From contig NZ_JNLC01000016.1 in NCBI RefSeq assembly GCF_000702305.1, positions 300,499 to 364,498 of the forward strand: DNA of 64,000 nt. The letters are read 5' to 3'. Made by a program: the position numbers and the translations under genes. Source of the DNA: Allobosea sp. 117 (lineage in GTDB: Bacteria > Pseudomonadota > Alphaproteobacteria > Rhizobiales > Xanthobacteraceae). This document shows positions 18,983-28,346 of the stretch, in pieces. Positions within the stretch are counted from its first letter, which is position 1, and every line of letters begins with the position of its first letter. The notes under the pieces were generated by a model, which was not told the DNA's origin, made no database searches, and worked only from the letters and a program-made list of their open reading frames with translations.

Positions 18983-20482
18983 ATGCCCATCGGCAATGGT
19001 TCGGCCAAACAGTACGGCGAGACTTTCGGCGCCGACGATTTCGATCCCAATGCCGACCGGCTGCGCGAGGAGTGCGGCGTCTTCGGCATATTCGGCCATC
19101 CTGACGCCGCGGCGATCACCGCGCTCGGGCTGCACGCCCTGCAGCATCGCGGCCAGGAAGCCGCCGGCATCGTGACCTATGACGGCCAGCGCTTCCATTC
19201 GGAACGCCGCCTCGGCCTCGTCGGCGACGCTTTCTCGGACGGCGAGGCGATCAAGCGCCTGCCGGGCCATATCGCGGTCGGCCATGTGCGCTATTCGACC
19301 ACCGGCGAGACCATCCTTCGCAACGTCCAGCCGCTGTTCTCCGAGCTTGACGGCGGCGGCTTCGCCATCGGCCACAACGGCAACCTCACCAACGGCCTCA
19401 CCCTGCGCCGCCAGCTCATCCGCGACGGTGCGATCTGCCAGTCGACCTCCGACACCGAGGTGATGCTGCACCTCGTCGCCCGATCGAAGAAGGCGCGCTT
19501 CACCGAGCGCTTCGTCGACGCGCTGCGCGAGATCGAGGGCGCCTACGCCTTCGTCGGCCTCACCAACAAGAAGCTGGTCGGCGCGCGCGACCCGCTCGGC
19601 ATCCGCCCGCTGGTGCTCGGCGAACTCGACGGCCACCCGATCCTGACCTCCGAGACCTGCGCTCTCGACATAATCGGTGCGCGCCACGTGCGGGACGTCG
19701 AGCCCGGTGAGGTGATCGTCTTCTCCTCCGACAAGGTCGAGACGCTGCGTCCTTTCCCCATCGTGGCGCCGCGCCCGGACATCTTCGAGTACATCTATTT
19801 CGCCCGACCGGACTCGGTCGTTGGCGGGCGCAGCGTCTATCAGGTCCGCAAGACGCTCGGCCAGCAGCTCGCGCTGGAATCGCCTGCGGTGGCCGACGTG
19901 GTGGTGCCGGTGCCGGATTCGGGCGTGCCCGCCGCCATCGGCTATGCGCAGGCCTCCGGCATTCCCTACGAGCTCGGCATCATCCGCAACCACTATGTGG
20001 GTCGCACCTTCATCCAGCCGACCCAGTCGATCCGCGACCAAGGCGTGCGCATGAAGCACTCGGCCAACCGCTCGGTGGTCGAGGGCAAGAGCATCGTGCT
20101 GCTGGACGATAGCCTGGTGCGCGGCACGACGTCGGTCAAAATCGTGCGCATGATGCGCGAGGCCGGGGCGCGCGAGGTGCATTTCCGCATCTCCTCGCCG
20201 CCGATCACCCATCCCGACTTCTACGGCATCGATACGCCGGACCGCGACAAGCTGCTGGCCGCCAGCCTCGATGTCGAGGGCATGCGCCGCTACATCGGCG
20301 CCGACAGCCTCGCTTTCCTCTCCATCGACGGCGTCTACCGCGCCATGGGCCTGGAAAAGCGCGACCCGCTGCGCCCGCAGTTCACCGACCACTGCTTCAC
20401 CGGCGAGTACCCGACCCCGCTGACCGACCTCAACGACAAGATGGCGCCGCGCCAGCTCTCGCTGCTGGCGGAGGCGAGCTGA
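18983..20482 (+). CDS. purF: Amidophosphoribosyltransferase
   Basis: First committed step of purine synthesis: PRPP plus glutamine to phosphoribosylamine. The Ntn glutaminase domain starts at the Cys of LREECGVFGIFGHPD, preceded here by a ~25-residue propeptide-like segment. Also seen are LQHRGQEAAGIV and GHVRYSTTG. The phosphoribosyltransferase domain has the PRPP loop IVLLDDSLVRGTTSVKIVRMMREAGA. No iron-sulfur Cys cluster is obvious at the C-terminus. ATG at 18983 with GGAG at 18971 is preferred; an in-frame ATG at 18917 would add 22 residues. Confidence 0.96.
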   Translation: MPIGNGSAKQYGETFGADDFDPNADRLREECGVFGIFGHPDAAAITALGLHALQHRGQEAAGIVTYDGQRFHSERRLGLVGDAFSDGEAIKRLPGHIAVGHVRYSTTGETILRNVQPLFSELDGGGFAIGHNGNLTNGLTLRRQLIRDGAICQSTSDTEVMLHLVARSKKARFTERFVDALREIEGAYAFVGLTNKKLVGARDPLGIRPLVLGELDGHPILTSETCALDIIGARHVRDVEPGEVIVFSSDKVETLRPFPIVAPRPDIFEYIYFARPDSVVGGRSVYQVRKTLGQQLALESPAVADVVVPVPDSGVPAAIGYAQASGIPYELGIIRNHYVGRTFIQPTQSIRDQGVRMKHSANRSVVEGKSIVLLDDSLVRGTTSVKIVRMMREAGAREVHFRISSPPITHPDFYGIDTPDRDKLLAASLDVEGMRRYIGADSLAFLSIDGVYRAMGLEKRDPLRPQFTDHCFTGEYPTPLTDLNDKMAPRQLSLLAEAS

Positions 20483-20485
20483 CCT

Positions 20486-20905
20486 GTGGTCGAGCTGAAG
20501 GAATGGCATCGGGGTCGGCTGATCGACCACATCCAGCTCGTGGTGCCCGATCTCGAAACCGCCCTCGCCTTCTACAAGGCGATCTTCGCGGTGCTCGACG
20601 TGCCGCTCGTCGAGGGTGAGGGCTATTTCTACGCCGATGAGCTGTTCGTCAGCGCCGGCGAACCGCTGACCGGGCGCGCGCATATCGCTTTCCAGGCCCG
20701 CGACGAGGACATGGTCCGCCGCTTCCACGCCGCCGCGCTGGCGGCTGGTGCGCGCGACAATGGCGGCCCCGGCCACCGCTCCTATCACCCCGGCTACTAC
20801 GCGGCCTTCGTGCTCGACCCGGCCGGCAACAACATCGAAGCCGTCTATCACGGCCCGGCGAAGCGTTCCGCACCGTCCGTGGTACTGACGGACGAAAGCG
20901 AATAA
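20486..20905 (+). CDS. VOC/glyoxalase family protein
   Basis: A 139-residue vicinal-oxygen-chelate fold protein. It reads as two beta-alpha-beta-beta-beta modules: an N-terminal IDHIQLVVPDLETALAFYKAIF and a C-terminal region with the typical YYAAFVLDPAGNNIEAVYH ending. Metal ligands of the family are plausibly the His of DHIQL and the Glu of NIEAV. Substrate is unknown; relatives include glyoxalases, dioxygenases and antibiotic-resistance proteins. GTG start, 3 bases after the purF stop, and 13 bases before an SDR gene, so it is probably co-transcribed. Confidence 0.8.
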   Translation: MVELKEWHRGRLIDHIQLVVPDLETALAFYKAIFAVLDVPLVEGEGYFYADELFVSAGEPLTGRAHIAFQARDEDMVRRFHAAALAAGARDNGGPGHRSYHPGYYAAFVLDPAGNNIEAVYHGPAKRSAPSVVLTDESE

Positions 20906-20918
20906 CGGGACGCCTGCC

Positions 20919-21677
20919 ATGACAGAACCGACCGAAGCGCGTCCGCTCGCCGGACGCTATGCGCTGATCACCGGCGCCACCCGCGGCATCGGCCAGGCGA
21001 CCGCGGTGGCGCTTGCCCGCGCCGGCGCGCATGTCATCGCGCTGGGGCGCACGGCCGGCGCGCTCGAGGAGCTTGACGACGAGATCCGCGCCGCCGGATC
21101 GAGCGCCACGCTGGTGCCGCTCGACATCAAGGACGGCGAAGGCATCGACCGTCTCGGCGGCGCGCTCTATGAGCGCTTCGGCCATCTCGACGTGTTCGTC
21201 GGCAATGCCGGCGTGCTCGGCCCGATGACCCCGCTCGCGCAGGTCGAGCCGAAGGAATGGGACGAGACGCTGGCGGTGAACCTCACCGCCAACTGGCGGC
21301 TCATGCGCTCGCTCGACCCGCTGCTGCGGCTCTCCACCGCCGGGCGCGCGGTGCTGATCTCCTCCGGCGCGGCGCACAAGGCGCGCGCCTATTGGGGGCC
21401 CTATGCCATCACCAAGGCGGCGGTCGAGATGCTCGGCCGCACCTGGGCGGCGGAGACCGCCAATCTCTCCAATCTCCGCGTGAACCTGTTCAACCCTGGC
21501 CCGGTGCGCACCCGCATGCGGGCCAAGGCGTTCCCCGGCGAGGATCCGGAGACGCTCCCGACGCCGGAACAGGTGGCCGAGGCCATCTTCGCGCTGTGCC
21601 TGCCGAGCTTTGAGGAGACCGGCAAGCTCTACGACTTCCCGACCCGCCAGTTGCTGACCTTTCAGATGCCGGCCTGA
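20919..21677 (+). CDS. SDR family NAD(P)-dependent oxidoreductase
   Basis: A 252-residue short-chain dehydrogenase. Cofactor loop ITGATRGIGQATAVALARAGAHV, catalytic Ser in ISSGAAHK and Tyr-Lys in YAITKAAVEML. The C-terminus ends with FPTRQLLTFQMPA, unlike FabG. A purF-SDR pair is frequent in Hyphomicrobiales, but the substrate is not known. A GC-rich inverted repeat without a U-tract (21685-21705) follows the stop. Confidence 0.83.
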   Translation: MTEPTEARPLAGRYALITGATRGIGQATAVALARAGAHVIALGRTAGALEELDDEIRAAGSSATLVPLDIKDGEGIDRLGGALYERFGHLDVFVGNAGVLGPMTPLAQVEPKEWDETLAVNLTANWRLMRSLDPLLRLSTAGRAVLISSGAAHKARAYWGPYAITKAAVEMLGRTWAAETANLSNLRVNLFNPGPVRTRMRAKAFPGEDPETLPTPEQVAEAIFALCLPSFEETGKLYDFPTRQLLTFQMPA

Positions 21678-21684
21678 TCGAGCA

Positions 21685-21705
21685 GGCCGGCTGCTCTGGC
21701 CGGCC
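21685..21705 (+). terminator. GC-rich hairpin after the SDR gene
   Basis: GGCCGGC (21685-21691) and GCCGGCC (21699-21705) form a perfect 7-bp stem with a 7-base loop, 8 bases after the stop. There is no U-tract, so a transcript-stabilising hairpin is as likely as a terminator. Confidence 0.4.
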
Positions 21706-21851
21706 CGTGACTTCGCTTTCGCCCCTTCGGCTCCCGCTGAAAAAACCGCGTCGAAAGCTCGGGAGTACCCGATCGGCGTCCAGCCGAGCAAATATGGTTA
21801 ATTTTCCGTAAATAAATTCGCTCGATTTGTTGATTCCGGCCCGCTCTCGGG

Positions 21852-22274
21852 ATGATGATACCGCCAGCAGGTGCCCTCGGAGCGGTGGCGATGGACGACG
21901 GGACGATGGAGGGGCTGATCGCGGCCGCGCTCGCTGTCGGCGTGCCTCTCGCCTATCTCTCGCTTCAGGCCCGCGCGCTGTTCGACTGGCGCGGCTGGTG
22001 GCACTTGGCGGGCGTGGTGCCGCTGGTCGGCATGGTGCCTCTCTTCTCCTACAGCCTCGGGGCCTATCAGGAGAATTCCGACGTCTGGCAGCTTCTGCTG
22101 ATGCTCGCGGCGCCGGCGGGCTTCGGCTATCTCGCCGTGCTCGACGCCATCCGCTGGGTGGCCGACGCGCCGGCGGAGGCGCCCCGGCCGGCCGTCGTGC
22201 TCCGCATTCCGGCCGCTCGCCGTCTGCATCGGCCTCCGCGCTATGCGCGCCGGCCTCAGTCCTTGTCAGCGTAG
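21852..22274 (+). CDS. Small multi-pass membrane protein of unknown function
   Basis: A 140-residue protein with four hydrophobic segments (about residues 22-38, 52-70, 82-100 and a shorter one), and a C-terminal Arg/Pro-rich tail ([17 protein letters not shown]) that is likely cytoplasmic. Upstream is an unusually AT-rich stretch (21790-21835), a plausible promoter region. Its last 19 bases overlap the 3' end of the convergent der gene. I do not recognise a family. Regular hydrophobic periodicity and codon pattern support it as real, but the start may be the ATG at 21852, 21855 or 21891. Confidence 0.6.
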   Translation: MMIPPAGALGAVAMDDGTMEGLIAAALAVGVPLAYLSLQARALFDWRGWWHLAGVVPLVGMVPLFSYSLGAYQENSDVWQLLLMLAAPAGFGYLAVLDAIRWVADAPAEAPRPAVVLRIPAARRLHRPPRYARRPQSLSA

Positions 22275-23608
22275 GGGTTCGCCTTCTCGCGCAGCGTGAG
22301 CCGGATCGGCACGCCGGGCAGGTCAAAGGTCGCGCGCAGCCCGTTGGTCAGATAACGGATGTAGCTCTCCGGCAGCGCGTCGGCGCGCGAGCAGAACAGC
22401 ACGAAGCTCGGCGGGCGGCTCTTGGGCTGGGTGATGTAGCGCAGCTTGACGCGGCGGCCGGAGACCGCCGGCGGCGGATGCTCGCCGGTGGTCTCGGTGA
22501 GCCAGCGGTTGAGCGGGTTGGTCGGCACGCGGCGGTTCCACACCTCGTAGGCGCCCTCGACCGCCTTCACCAGCCGGTCCAACCCCTCGCCGGTGAGGCC
22601 CGATACCAGCACGACCGGCATGCCCCTCGCCTGCGGCAGCCAATGATCGGCCTCCGAGCGCATGCGGGCGGCGAAGCCCGGCTCGCCCTTCACGAGGTCG
22701 GCCTTCGAGATGGCGAGCACCAGCGCCCTGCCCTCGCGCACGACCAGATCGGCGATGCGCAGGTCCTGCTCCTCGAAGGGGTGGGTGGCGTCGAGCAGCA
22801 CGACGACGACCTCCGCGAAGCGGGCGGCCCGCAGGCCGTCGGCGACGGAGAGCTTCTCCAGCTTGTCCTCGACGCGCGCGCGCTTGCGCATGCCGGCAGT
22901 GTCGAACACCCGGAGCGGCACCCCGGCGCGCTCGACATCGACCGCGATGGAGTCGCGGGTGATGCCGGCCTCCGGGCCGGTCAGCAGCCGCTCCTCGCCG
23001 AGCAGTGCGTTGATGAGGGTCGACTTGCCGGCGTTCGGGCGGCCGAGCACGGCGACGCGAATGCGCTTCAGCCCGGCTTCATCCTCCTGATCGTCGGTCT
23101 CGTCGTCCTGATCGTCCGGGAAGCAGTCGCGCAGCGCGCGGAACAGCTCGGCCATGCCCTCGCCGTGCTCGGCGGAGATCGCCACCGGATCGCCGAGCCC
23201 GAGACCGTAAGCCTCCATGGCCCCCGCCTCGCCGCCGCGTCCCTCGCTCTTGTTGGCGACGAGGATGGTGTGCTTGCCGGAACGGCGGGCGAGATCGGCG
23301 AAGGCGCGGTCGGTCGGGGTGAGCCCGCTGCGCGCGTCGATCATGAAGAGCAGCGCGTCCGCTTCCGAAATGGCCGCCTCGGTCTGCGCGCGCATGCGCG
23401 CCTCGAGGCTCTCGGCCTTGGCTTCCTCGAGCCCCGCCGTATCGATGACGCGGAAGCTCAAATGGCCGAGCTGGGCATCGCCCTCGCGCCGGTCACGCGT
23501 CACGCCGGGCCGGTCGTCGACCAGCGCGAGCTTCTTGCCAACCAGGCGGTTGAACAGCGTCGACTTGCCGACATTCGGACGGCCGACAATGGCGACGGTG
23601 AAGGACAT
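22256..23608 (-). CDS. der: Ribosome biogenesis GTPase Der
   Basis: Der (EngA) has two tandem GTPase domains and assists 50S subunit maturation. First G domain: [33 protein letters not shown]. Second G domain: [45 protein letters not shown]. The C-terminal KH-like domain ends [24 protein letters not shown]. The linker between domains is Asp/Glu-rich ([13 protein letters not shown]). The gene is 27 bases downstream of a small lipoprotein gene on the same strand. Confidence 0.96.
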   Translation of the reverse strand: MSFTVAIVGRPNVGKSTLFNRLVGKKLALVDDRPGVTRDRREGDAQLGHLSFRVIDTAGLEEAKAESLEARMRAQTEAAISEADALLFMIDARSGLTPTDRAFADLARRSGKHTILVANKSEGRGGEAGAMEAYGLGLGDPVAISAEHGEGMAELFRALRDCFPDDQDDETDDQEDEAGLKRIRVAVLGRPNAGKSTLINALLGEERLLTGPEAGITRDSIAVDVERAGVPLRVFDTAGMRKRARVEDKLEKLSVADGLRAARFAEVVVVLLDATHPFEEQDLRIADLVVREGRALVLAISKADLVKGEPGFAARMRSEADHWLPQARGMPVVLVSGLTGEGLDRLVKAVEGAYEVWNRRVPTNPLNRWLTETTGEHPPPAVSGRRVKLRYITQPKSRPPSFVLFCSRADALPESYIRYLTNGLRATFDLPGVPIRLTLREKANPYADKD

Positions 23609-23635
23609 GGGACTAAGGCGCCTCCGCGCCGAGGA

Positions 23636-23932
23636 TCAACGGTTTTTCGCCGCGCCGATGCCGCCACCCGGCGCGGTATCGGGGGTGGATGGTTCGATCG
23701 TGATGCCGCCAGGGCTCGCCGGCTGCGGCACGGGCGCATTGTAGTCGACGCCCGGCACGCCTTCGGGGAACACCGCCTGGCGCTGGCCGGGAAGAATCTT
23801 CTCCTTCTCGGAGAAGGGATTCAGCTTGTCGAAGGACTCGCAGCCGGTGACGGCGAGCGCGAGCCCGAGCGCAGCCGCCGCGACGCCGAGACGGCGCAGG
23901 ACGATGTAGCGCTTCATGTAGGCCTGCGACAT
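23636..23932 (-). CDS. Small outer-membrane-type lipoprotein
   Basis: A 98-residue protein with a lipoprotein signal: basic MKRYIVLRRLG, a hydrophobic stretch, then the lipobox AVTG-C with the acylated Cys at about residue 30. The mature part is a short conserved-looking ESFDKLNPFSEKEKILPGQRQAVFPEGVPGVDYN followed by a Pro/Gly-rich tail. It lies between the TPR protein and der, a slot that in many proteobacteria belongs to BamB; this protein is far too short for the BamB propeller. An ATG at 23917 is an alternative start. Function unknown. Confidence 0.75.
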   Translation of the reverse strand: MSQAYMKRYIVLRRLGVAAAALGLALAVTGCESFDKLNPFSEKEKILPGQRQAVFPEGVPGVDYNAPVPQPASPGGITIEPSTPDTAPGGGIGAAKNR

Positions 23933-23941
23933 GGCTTCCTC

Positions 23942-24859
23942 CTATTGCGGCGCAGCCGGCGCCGGTTCAGACGGCGCGGGGGCGGGTTCGACCTGAGGGG
24001 CAGGCCCGGGCGCGGCCGGGGCCGGCGCGGCCTGCTGCTCCGGAGCGGGCTCCGCCTGCGGCGCAGGCGCTGGTTCGGCAGGGGCAGGTTCGGCAACGGT
24101 GGGCGCGGGTTCCGCGGGAACAGCCGTCGGCGGGGCCGCCAGCTCGGGCACGGTGGGCATCTGCGGCATCGTCGGCGCCGGCATGGCGGCTGGCGCGGCG
24201 CTCAGCGGAGCCGGAGCGCCGGCGGCAGCAAGCGCGCGCAGCAGCTCGGCGCGCTGGCGAAGGCCGGGAGGCGCCTCGCTGTCGGCGAGGATGCGCTCGA
24301 AGGTGGCAACCGCGGCCGGATAGTCGCCGGCGCGATACTGCGCAAGGCCGACGATCTCGCGCGCCGAGTTACGGAACGGACCCGACGGCGTGTCGAGCGT
24401 CTGCATCCGCGCCTGAATGTCGGCCAGCGGCGCGGTATCGACCAACAGCAGGCCGGCGCGCAGGCGCGCGACGTCGCGGGCGAGCGGATCGAGGCCGTTG
24501 TCGGCGGCGAGCGTGTCATAGGCCGTCACCGCCGCGGCGCGGTCGGTTCGCGCGAGCTCGGCGGCGGCACGGAAGCGCGCCAGCATGCGGTATCCGCCGG
24601 TGCCGTCCTGGGCGATCGCGGCGAAGGCGGCCTCGGCTTCCTTGTGCTTGCCGTCCTCGGCCAGTTGCAGCGCGTCGACGAAGAGCGCGCCGGAGGCTTC
24701 CGCCTCCCGGTGCTGCCACCACTCATAGCCACGCCAGGCACCGATGGCGACGACGATCAGCACCGCCAGAGCGATGATGAAGGAGCCGTAGCGATCCCAG
24801 ATCTTGCCCAGCCGCTCGCGACGAAGATCCTCGTCGATCTCGTTGAAAATATCAGCCAT
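23942..24859 (-). CDS. Membrane-anchored TPR protein, YfgM-like
   Basis: A 305-residue protein starting MADIFNEIDEDLRRERLGKIWDRYGSF. It has one transmembrane helix (about residues 27-46) and a periplasmic tetratricopeptide-like domain (TPR_21 family, about residues 50-205). YfgM in E. coli links the SecYEG translocon with periplasmic chaperones. The C-terminal ~95 residues are an extended Ala/Pro/Glu-rich repeat (PAPAEPAPAPQAEPAPE type), probably unstructured and reaching into the periplasm or cell wall. The start is set at 24859; an extension to 25099 lacks family similarity. Followed by the lipoprotein and der. Confidence 0.85.
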   Translation of the reverse strand: MADIFNEIDEDLRRERLGKIWDRYGSFIIALAVLIVVAIGAWRGYEWWQHREAEASGALFVDALQLAEDGKHKEAEAAFAAIAQDGTGGYRMLARFRAAAELARTDRAAAVTAYDTLAADNGLDPLARDVARLRAGLLLVDTAPLADIQARMQTLDTPSGPFRNSAREIVGLAQYRAGDYPAAVATFERILADSEAPPGLRQRAELLRALAAAGAPAPLSAAPAAMPAPTMPQMPTVPELAAPPTAVPAEPAPTVAEPAPAEPAPAPQAEPAPEQQAAPAPAAPGPAPQVEPAPAPSEPAPAAPQ

Positions 24860-24986
24860 GTCTCGTCCAAAGGCGGCAGGAAATTCGGGCGGCGGCAATG
24901 CGGGAGGAAGAGCCTCCCACGGGGCCGCGTAAGTTAGCGATGCGGCCTCTTCAAGGCAAACCGTGCAAACGCGGGTGATTGCAGGG

Positions 24987-25811
24987 CTATCCGGCCTTCT
25001 TTGCGGCGTAGACGTGCTCCGGCCCGGGGAAGGCACGCTTGCGCACATCAGCGGCGTAGTCGGCGACGGCCTGGCCGATCGAAGGGCCGATATCGGCATA
25101 TTTCTTCACGAAGCGCGGCACCCGGTCGGACAGCCCGAGCATGTCCTCCAGCACGAGGATCTGCCCGTCGCAGGCGACCGAGCCGCCGATGCCGATGGTC
25201 GGCGGTGCGACTTCCTCCGTAATCTGCCGGGCGAGCGGCTCCGAGACGGCCTCAACCACGATCGAGAAGGCGCCGGCATCCGCAATGGCGCGGGCATCGT
25301 CGAGGATGAGCTTCGCGCTCGCCTCGTCGCGGCCGAGCGCCTTGAACGAGCCGAGCGTGTTGATGGCCTGCGGCGTGAGACCGACATGGCCCATGACCGG
25401 CACGCCGCGATCGGCAAGGAAGCGCACGGTCTCGGCCATGCGCCGGCCGCCTTCGAGCTTGATGGCGCCGGCGCCGGTCTCCTTCAACACCCGCGAGGCG
25501 GTGGCGAAAGCCTGCTGCGGCGAGCCCTCATAGGAGCCGAAGGGCAGGTCCACCACGACCAGCGCCCGAGCCGAGCCGCGCATCACCGCCTGGCCCTGAA
25601 GGATCATCATGTCGACCGTCACCGGCACGGTGGTCTCCATGCCGTGCATCACCATGCCGAGCGAATCGCCGACGAGGATGAAATCGACATGCGGGTCGAT
25701 CAGCCGGGCCGTATGCGCATGGTAGGAGGTGAGCGAGACGATCGGCTCCCCGCCCTTGCGCGCGCGGATATCCGGGGCGGTCAGCCGACGGACGGCGGAC
25801 TGGATCGACAT
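24987..25811 (-). CDS. panB: 3-methyl-2-oxobutanoate hydroxymethyltransferase
   Basis: Transfers a hydroxymethyl group from 5,10-methylene-THF to alpha-ketoisovalerate to make ketopantoate, the first committed step of pantothenate synthesis. The 274-residue protein has the signatures [34 protein letters not shown]-type [10 protein letters not shown], and [11 protein letters not shown]. The metal-binding Asp of VGDS and the Glu of KLEGG are present. No panC follows. The next gene downstream on the same strand (24859) is the TPR gene, 127 bases away. Confidence 0.95.
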   Translation of the reverse strand: MSIQSAVRRLTAPDIRARKGGEPIVSLTSYHAHTARLIDPHVDFILVGDSLGMVMHGMETTVPVTVDMMILQGQAVMRGSARALVVVDLPFGSYEGSPQQAFATASRVLKETGAGAIKLEGGRRMAETVRFLADRGVPVMGHVGLTPQAINTLGSFKALGRDEASAKLILDDARAIADAGAFSIVVEAVSEPLARQITEEVAPPTIGIGGSVACDGQILVLEDMLGLSDRVPRFVKKYADIGPSIGQAVADYAADVRKRAFPGPEHVYAAKKAG

Positions 25812-25844
25812 GACAGGCGTATCCTCTTGTTCTTATTGGGCCTT

Positions 25845-26414
25845 TCAGCCCATCACCGGCACCCCGACGACATAGGGGTGGAACAGGAATGCGAGGGCGG
25901 CATAAAGCACGAGACCGGCGATCACCGCAATCGCGTCGCCGCCCCAGCCGGCCGGCGCCACCGGCAGCGGCGCGCCGCGCCGCTTGACCGCGATACGGTC
26001 GTAGACCGCCCACGCCAGCACCAGGAGGAACAGCGTCATCGAGGCGGCATCGCCATTCGCCAGCAGATGCGCAAGCGCCCAGATCTTCACCGAAACCAGC
26101 ATCGGGTGCTTGAGCCATGCCCGGATGTGGCTCGGCACGAAGGCGGCGGCCATGGCGATGGAGGCGATGAGCATCAGAAGCAGCGCGATGTGTCGCATGG
26201 CCACCGGCGGATCCCAGATCTGCACCGGTCCTTCGGCACGCCAGGCGGCAAAGCCATAGGCGGTCAGCACGAGGCCGAGGGTCGAGACTGCGGCGAAGAG
26301 GCCCTTGTAAGGTCCCTCGCCGATCCTGCCTATGAGGGAGGCACGCGCCTCGCGCCGCGTCGTGAAGACATGCGCGCCGAGGAACAGCGCGAGGCCGGCA
26401 AGCATCATGATCAT
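25845..26414 (-). CDS. NnrU family membrane protein
   Basis: A 189-residue six-helix membrane protein of the NnrU family, named from denitrification gene sets but also related to isoprenoid/carotenoid isomerase 15-cis-zeta-carotene (Z-ISO) proteins that bind heme. Conserved features seen: LGAHVF near the N-terminus, RHIALLLM, SHIRAWLKHPMLVSVKIWALAHLLANGD (His residues likely heme ligands) and the C-terminal YDRIAVKRRG. No denitrification gene is in the window, so a nitric-oxide role cannot be supported here. It is 33 bases upstream of panB on the same strand. Confidence 0.83.
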   Translation of the reverse strand: MIMMLAGLALFLGAHVFTTRREARASLIGRIGEGPYKGLFAAVSTLGLVLTAYGFAAWRAEGPVQIWDPPVAMRHIALLLMLIASIAMAAAFVPSHIRAWLKHPMLVSVKIWALAHLLANGDAASMTLFLLVLAWAVYDRIAVKRRGAPLPVAPAGWGGDAIAVIAGLVLYAALAFLFHPYVVGVPVMG

Positions 26415-26618
26415 CTCAACGCTCCGCGGGTTGGCCGGTTTGGGGGCGAGCGGAAGCTAGATGGATTCCAATCGACGCGCCATGACGCGCGACGCCGCAA
26501 TTCCGCGAACGTCTCCACCCGCTCTCAACCATATGAATTGACACTTCTTCCCGGTGAATTGTCGGCGTGCAAATATACCGCTGGGGCAGGATTGGCGCGG
26601 AGAACTGGGGCTGGGATC

Positions 26619-27044
26619 ATGAAAGCGACGATTGCCGCCTTTGCCGGCGCAGTATTCTGGCTCGCCGCCTGCGGCCCGAGCGCCGCCGACGTCGTGGCCC
26701 ATATCGATCTGTCGGCGCAACGCATGAACGTTTCGGTCGATGGCTGGCCACGCTACAGCTGGGCCGTCTCGACAGCGCGCAAAGGGTATCGCACGCCGGT
26801 CGGCAGCTATCGCCCGCAGCGCATGTACCGCAGCTATTTCTCCCGTAAATACTACAACTCCCCCATGCCGCACTCGATCTTCTTCCGGGGCGGCTATGCG
26901 ATCCACGGCACCAATTACATGAGCCAGCTCGGCCGGCCGGCCTCGCACGGATGCGTGCGGCTGGCGCCGGGCAACGCCGCGGCGCTCTATTCGCTTGTGC
27001 AGACCCACGGAAAGGGCAATACGCGCATCGTGATCACCCGGTAG
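26619..27044 (+). CDS. L,D-transpeptidase (YkuD domain)
   Basis: A small 141-residue exported L,D-transpeptidase. The signal region MKATIAAFAGAVFWLAACGPSAADV could be a Sec signal or, given LAAC, a lipoprotein signal with the Cys at 20. The YkuD catalytic motif is complete: HGTNYMSQLGRPASHGCVRL, with the nucleophile Cys in SHGCVR and both catalytic His. Such enzymes make 3-3 peptidoglycan crosslinks or attach outer-membrane proteins. There is no LysM or other binding domain, so it is a minimal enzyme. ATG at 26619 is chosen because the signal peptide starts there. A TTGACA hexamer lies at 26538-26543 but has no convincing -10. Confidence 0.9.
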   Translation: MKATIAAFAGAVFWLAACGPSAADVVAHIDLSAQRMNVSVDGWPRYSWAVSTARKGYRTPVGSYRPQRMYRSYFSRKYYNSPMPHSIFFRGGYAIHGTNYMSQLGRPASHGCVRLAPGNAAALYSLVQTHGKGNTRIVITR

Positions 27045-27164
27045 GCCTCTCCGAGCGGGCGGAATCGCGGGAACGATTCCGCGCCGCAAGCATGGCCTGC
27101 GGTGATATGGTATTGTTGCAATGCACTCGCCGGCCGGACGCGCCGAGCGCCTCCGGATCGCATC

Positions 27165-28346
27165 ATGCTACTCGACTACCCCTCGCTTCTCGTATCCATC
27201 GGCTTCTCGGCCGTCTGCCTTGGGGTGGTGCTGTTCACCTCGTGGATCACGATGCGGGCGGACAGCTTCCTGCTCGCCTGCGCGATCGCCGCCGGTTTCA
27301 TCGTCGCCTTCGTCTTCGCCTACAGCTTCTATATCGAGATGCCCCGGCCGCCGATCGCGGCCGCCGCCTTCTCGCTGCTGCTGGCCGCCCTGTCGGTGCT
27401 CTATGGTGCCGCCCGGCAGTTCCGCCTTGGCGTCTCGCCCCTACCGCGCGCCGCCACGGCGTTCGCGATCACCTGCGTGCTGACGCTGCCCCCCATCATG
27501 ATCGGCTATGACGGCGTCGGGATCGCCCTGGTCAATCTCGCCTGCGCGATGCTGCTCTTCCTCACCGCGCTGGAATATTGGCAGGGGCGCGACGAGGCGC
27601 CGAGCGCGATCGCCTGCATCTGCGGCCTCTACGTGCTGGTCGGCGTGTCCTTCGCGCTGTGCACGGTGGCGCTCGCGCTGGAAGGCAGGCTGGTGCTCGA
27701 TGGACCGCCCTCCAACTGGGCGGAGGACATCAACCTGATCGCCGTCATCGCCGGCGTGCCGGGCATCGGCGCCATGTCGCTGGCGCTCAACCAGACCCGC
27801 CTCGCCCGCGCGCACCGGCACGAGGCGATGACGGACGGGCTGACGGGACTGCTCAACCGGCGCGCCCTGTTCGACGCGCTCGGCCAGGAGGTGCTACGCA
27901 ACCACGTGGCGGTGATCCTGTTCGATATCGACCGCTTCAAGGGCGTGAACGACCGCTTCGGCCATGCCGCCGGAGACCGCGTCATCGCCCAGTTCGCGCA
28001 GGCCCTGCGCGAGGACGTCGAGATCGAGGGGATCGCCGCGCGCCTCGGCGGCGAGGAATTCGCCCTGGTGTTGCCGCAGGCGTCGGCGGACCTCGCGCTG
28101 CGCTGCGCCGAGAGCGTGCGGGCCCGCTTCGCCGCTCTGACGCTCGCAAATGGCGGCTTCGCCTGCACGGTGAGCGCCGGCATCGCCTTCGGCGACCCGC
28201 ATGGCGCGCGCTTCGAGGCGGTGGTCCGGGCCGCCGATGAGGCGCTCTACCAGGCCAAGCGCGGCGGGCGGGACCGCATCGTCGCCGCCGGGCCGCGGCT
28301 GGTCGACATCGGCTCCGTCAGGCCGCAGCCTTCTTCACGTCCTTGA
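27165..28346 (+). CDS. Membrane-bound diguanylate cyclase (GGDEF)
   Basis: Makes cyclic di-GMP from two GTP. The N-terminal ~200 residues are six to seven hydrophobic segments, a membrane sensor of unknown ligand. The GGDEF domain follows, with DGLTGLLNRRALFD, ILFDIDRFKGVNDRFGHAAGD and the active-site motif RLGGEEFALVLP. The inhibitory I-site (RxxD five residues before the motif) is not conserved: the positions read E and G in EIEGIAARLGGEEF. Product inhibition at that site is therefore unlikely. Start ATG at 27165 is preferred over 27102. The 3' end overlaps the convergent prfC by 29 bases. Confidence 0.92.
   Translation: MLLDYPSLLVSIGFSAVCLGVVLFTSWITMRADSFLLACAIAAGFIVAFVFAYSFYIEMPRPPIAAAAFSLLLAALSVLYGAARQFRLGVSPLPRAATAFAITCVLTLPPIMIGYDGVGIALVNLACAMLLFLTALEYWQGRDEAPSAIACICGLYVLVGVSFALCTVALALEGRLVLDGPPSNWAEDINLIAVIAGVPGIGAMSLALNQTRLARAHRHEAMTDGLTGLLNRRALFDALGQEVLRNHVAVILFDIDRFKGVNDRFGHAAGDRVIAQFAQALREDVEIEGIAARLGGEEFALVLPQASADLALRCAESVRARFAALTLANGGFACTVSAGIAFGDPHGARFEAVVRAADEALYQAKRGGRDRIVAAGPRLVDIGSVRPQPSSRP

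Noticed and set aside
18428..20920. An 830-codon minus-strand frame opposite cvpA and purF
   Set aside because: Shadow of purF, whose plus-strand product has all active-site motifs.
25845..26414. Denitrification locus suggested by NnrU
   Set aside because: No nor, nir or nnr gene in the window; NnrU-family proteins are found widely without them.
24963..27044. A 693-codon plus-strand frame ending with the L,D-transpeptidase
   Set aside because: Only the last 141 codons, from ATG 26619, encode a real protein with signal peptide; the rest is antisense to panB and the NnrU gene.
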